Shown piece by piece: positions 61,671 to 64,000 of a stretch of 64,000 nucleotides of DNA. The notes under the pieces are model-generated. The model was not told the DNA's origin and made no database searches. It worked only from the letters and a program-made list of their open reading frames with translations. Position numbers and translations under genes: made by a program. This DNA comes from Paraburkholderia sejongensis. GTDB taxonomy: Bacteria > Pseudomonadota > Gammaproteobacteria > Burkholderiales > Burkholderiaceae. The stretch lies in assembly GCF_020880815.1 (NCBI RefSeq), contig NZ_JAJITD010000004.1:62001-126000 (forward strand), written 5' to 3'. The stretch's first letter is position 1; every line of letters begins with the position of its first letter.

Positions 61671-62702
61671 ATGGACAAGAAACTCTATATCTCCGACGTG
61701 ACGCTGCGCGACGGCAGCCACGCCATTCGTCACCAGTACTCGATCCGGAACGTGCAGGTCATCGCGCGTGCGCTCGATAAAGCGAAGGTGGACAGCATCG
61801 AAGTCGCGCATGGCGACGGTCTGCAAGGTTCGAGCTTCAACTACGGTTTCGGCGCGCATAGCGACCTCGAGTGGATCGAAGCGGTCGCCGACGTGGTCGA
61901 GCACGCGCAGATCGCGACGCTGCTGCTGCCCGGCATCGGCACGATCCACGATCTGAAGGCCGCGTACAACGCGGGCGCGCGCATCGTGCGCGTCGCGACG
62001 CATTGCACCGAAGCGGACATCTCGAAGCAGCACATCGAATATGCGCGCGAACTCGGCATGGACACGGTCGGCTTTCTGATGATGAGCCACATGACCACGC
62101 CGGAGAACCTCGCGGTCGAGGCGAAAAAGATGGAAAGCTACGGCGCGACCTGCATTTACGTGGTCGACTCCGGCGGCGCGCTGACGATGAACGACGTGCG
62201 TGACCGCTTCCGCGCGGTCAAGGCGGTGCTGAAGCCCGAAACGCAAACCGGCATGCACGCGCACCACAACCTGTCGCTTGGCGTCGCCAATTCGATCGTC
62301 GCGGTGGAAGAGGGCTGCGATCGTATCGACGCGTCGCTCGCGGGAATGGGCGCCGGCGCCGGCAATGCGCCGCTCGAAGTGTTCATCGGCGCGGCCGAAC
62401 GGATGGGCTGGAACCACGGCACCGATCTGTACACGCTGATGGACGCCGCCGACGACATCGTGCGGCCGTTGCAGGATCGCCCGGTGCGGGTCGATCGCGA
62501 AACGCTCGCGCTCGGTTATGCCGGCGTGTATTCGAGCTTCCTGCGCCATTCCGAAGTGGCCGCGAAGAAATACGGGCTGAAGACCGTGGACATCCTGGTC
62601 GAGCTCGGCAAGCGCCGGATGGTCGGCGGCCAGGAAGACATGATCGTCGACGTCGCGCTCGATCTGAAGCGCGCGCAGGCCAACGGAGCTTCGGCTTCAT
62701 GA
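61671..62702 (+). CDS. mhpE: 4-hydroxy-2-oxovalerate aldolase
   Basis: 343 aa, AGGAG before the ATG. HMGL-like TIM barrel: metal and substrate motif [32 protein letters not shown] and the metal-binding HAHHN in [23 protein letters not shown]. Splits 4-hydroxy-2-oxovalerate to pyruvate and acetaldehyde, passed to MhpF by a tunnel. Lies 20 bp after mhpF. Confidence 0.96.
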   Translation: MDKKLYISDVTLRDGSHAIRHQYSIRNVQVIARALDKAKVDSIEVAHGDGLQGSSFNYGFGAHSDLEWIEAVADVVEHAQIATLLLPGIGTIHDLKAAYNAGARIVRVATHCTEADISKQHIEYARELGMDTVGFLMMSHMTTPENLAVEAKKMESYGATCIYVVDSGGALTMNDVRDRFRAVKAVLKPETQTGMHAHHNLSLGVANSIVAVEEGCDRIDASLAGMGAGAGNAPLEVFIGAAERMGWNHGTDLYTLMDAADDIVRPLQDRPVRVDRETLALGYAGVYSSFLRHSEVAAKKYGLKTVDILVELGKRRMVGGQEDMIVDVALDLKRAQANGASAS

Positions 62703-62706
62703 TCCC

Positions 62707-62755
62707 GAACGCGGCACGCCGGCACCGAAAGTGCCGCGCGTGCCGCGTTCATTTT
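62707..62755 (+). terminator. long hairpin between mhpE and the transporter gene
   Basis: Outer 12-bp perfect stem (62707-62718 with 62739-62750) and inner 6-bp stem (62720-62725 with 62731-62736) around CGAAA, followed by ATTTTC. Starts 4 nt after the mhpE stop. Likely partial terminator that lowers transporter expression. Confidence 0.75.
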
Positions 62756-62807
62756 CAAGCAGCGAGATCGCCGTCAGAGCGATGCTGAAACAACACTGGA
62801 GACTTTT

Positions 62808-64000
62808 ATGCGGCAGTCAACGCAAACGACGCAAACACCCACCAACGGCGCGCTGACGATCGGGCTCTGCCTGATCGTCGCGCTGCTCGAAGGGTTGGAC
62901 CTGCAATCGACCGGCCTCGCGGCGCCGCGCATGGCGCGCGAGTTTCAGCTGGCGGTCGCGCAGATGGGCTGGGCATTCAGCATCGGCGCCTTCGGCCTGT
63001 TGCCCGGCGCCGCGATCGGCGGACGTCTGGCCGACCGGCTCGGGCGCAAGCGCGTGCTGATGTGGTCGGTTGCGCTGTTCGGCATCTTCTCGCTCGCGAC
63101 CGCGCACGTGTGGGATCTGAACAGCCTGCTGGCCGCGCGCTTTCTGACCGGCCTCGGTCTCGGCGCGGCGATGCCGAACCTGATCGCGCTGTGCACGGAA
63201 GCGGCGCCGCCGCATCAGCGCAACACCGCGGTCGGCGCGATGTACTGCGGGATGCCGTTCGGCGCGGCGCTGGCGGCGGTGATCGGGATTCTTAGCCCGA
63301 GCGATGCCGGCTGGCGGCATATCTTCTACGTCGGCGGCTTCGGGCCGTTGCTGGTGCTGCCGCTGCTCGCGCTGTTCCTGCGCGAGTCGTCGCAATTCGT
63401 CGCGGCCCGCGCGACGCGCGCGTCCGGCGGTTCGCGCCGCGACGGGTCGGCCAGCGTGTCGCGCGCGTTGTGGCAGGAAGGCCGCGCCGGCACCACGATC
63501 GCGTTGTGGATCAGCTATCTCGGCACGCTGATCGTGCTGTACTTCCTGATCAACTGGCTGCCGTCGCTGGTGCTCACGCGCGGTCTGACGCGCGTGCAGT
63601 CGGGCGTCGTGCAGATGATGTTCAACCTCGGCGGCGGCATCGGCGCGATCGTGATCGCCGGCATGATGGACCGGATGGGCCGGCGCCGCACGGTCGTCGG
63701 CATGTATGTCGGCATCGTGGTCGCGCTCGGCGCGTTGCTGAGCGCGAGCGGCGGCACGTCGATGGCATGGGGCGGATTGCTCGCGGGGCTGTTCCTCGTC
63801 GGCGGACAGTCGGTGCTGTATGCGCTCGCGAGCAGCCTGTATCCGACCGAAGTGCGCGGCACCGGCGTCGGCGCGGCGGTCGCGATCGGCCGTCTCGGCT
63901 CGATTCTCGGACCGTTGATCGCCGGGCAACTGCTCGCAATCGGCCAGGGCGCGACGGTGCTGCTCGGCGCGAGCATTCCGCTGATCGCGGTCGCGGCGCT
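62808..64000 (+). CDS. mhpT: MhpT-like 3-hydroxyphenylpropionate MFS transporter (cut by window end)
   Basis: At least 397 aa; GGAG before the ATG at 62808 and no stop before the window ends. AAHS-family MFS: LLEGLDLQSTGLAAPRMAREF in helix 1, GGRLADRLGRKRVLM after helix 2, ALWISYLGTLIVLYFLINWLPSLVL in the centre and YPTEVRGTGVGAAVAIGRLGSILGP near helix 11. Imports 3-HPP or related phenylpropanoids. Resembles the transporter at 27493-28737. Probably only the last few residues are missing. Confidence 0.9.
   Translation, partial: MRQSTQTTQTPTNGALTIGLCLIVALLEGLDLQSTGLAAPRMAREFQLAVAQMGWAFSIGAFGLLPGAAIGGRLADRLGRKRVLMWSVALFGIFSLATAHVWDLNSLLAARFLTGLGLGAAMPNLIALCTEAAPPHQRNTAVGAMYCGMPFGAALAAVIGILSPSDAGWRHIFYVGGFGPLLVLPLLALFLRESSQFVAARATRASGGSRRDGSASVSRALWQEGRAGTTIALWISYLGTLIVLYFLINWLPSLVLTRGLTRVQSGVVQMMFNLGGGIGAIVIAGMMDRMGRRRTVVGMYVGIVVALGALLSASGGTSMAWGGLLAGLFLVGGQSVLYALASSLYPTEVRGTGVGAAVAIGRLGSILGPLIAGQLLAIGQGATVLLGASIPLIAVAA

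Overview
The window is GC-rich, densely packed DNA from a beta-proteobacterium of the Burkholderiaceae, most likely Paraburkholderia or a close relative. This is inferred from the gene families (DUF4148 protein, AmpR/PenR-type LysR regulator, OmpC-type porins with C-terminal Phe, aromatic-acid catabolism) and codon use. No phage structural module, complete insertion sequence, CRISPR array, tRNA or rRNA was recognised.

0-14.1 kb holds the most unusual locus. Two 95-aa peptides, one at each end (1257-1544 and 13635-13922), share an N-terminal leader ending in Gly-Gly at residues 25-26, with near-identical spacing (I-x-D-L-S ... L-D-x-K-A-M-x-A-[VI]-R-G-G). Each has a sigma-54 (-24/-12) promoter 56-66 nt (predicted leader) ahead of its start. 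Between them lie an outer-membrane factor lipoprotein, a membrane protein with two FHA domains, an HlyD-type adaptor, a signal-less parvulin (PpiC/SurA-like), an ABC exporter with two cyclic-nucleotide-binding-like domains plus a C39 peptidase, a sigma-54 activator, and a PP2C phosphatase. I read this as a type I export system that cleaves and secretes the two peptides, whose transcription is switched by sigma-54 and whose assembly or activity is tuned by phosphothreonine/FHA signalling and a nucleotide ligand. The peptides' activity is unknown.

14.3-24.1 kb is accessory metabolism and signalling: a DHA2 MFS pump, patatin phospholipase, GST, an LRAT-fold protein, an orphan AmpR-type regulator, DUF4126, a TehA/SLAC1 channel, and a KaiC-like double ATPase with a single-domain response regulator.

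24.4-35.0 kb is a hydroxycinnamate (ferulate/p-coumarate) unit: tannase/feruloyl esterase lipoprotein, porin, aromatic acid MFS importer, MarR regulator, then hydroxycinnamoyl-CoA hydratase-lyase, vanillin dehydrogenase, feruloyl-CoA synthetase and an amidohydrolase. Both divergent operons have the same promoter layout, with a 17-bp palindrome filling the -35/-10 spacer, so they are probably one MarR regulon.

35.1-42.0 kb has a squalene/phytoene synthase, a small exported protein behind an FNR-like box, a DUF4148 protein, and a four-gene minus-strand group: TPR membrane protein, GH108 endolysin, 3-TM holin-like protein and a signal-less phospholipase C-family phosphoesterase. This group looks like a holin/endolysin (type 10) secretion module.

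42.1-51.9 kb has a SsuC/TauC-type ABC importer divergent from two TctDE-like two-component systems in mirror order that bracket a second, orphan substrate-binding protein, followed by a porin. 52.0-55.6 kb has an orphan DUF4096 transposase-like domain, an ICMT-like methyltransferase, and a Ser/Gly repeat lipoprotein. 55.9-64.0 kb is an mhp operon (3-(3-hydroxyphenyl)propionate degradation): mhpR, then mhpA-B-D-F-E and an mhpT-like transporter cut by the window end. mhpC is absent from its usual place.
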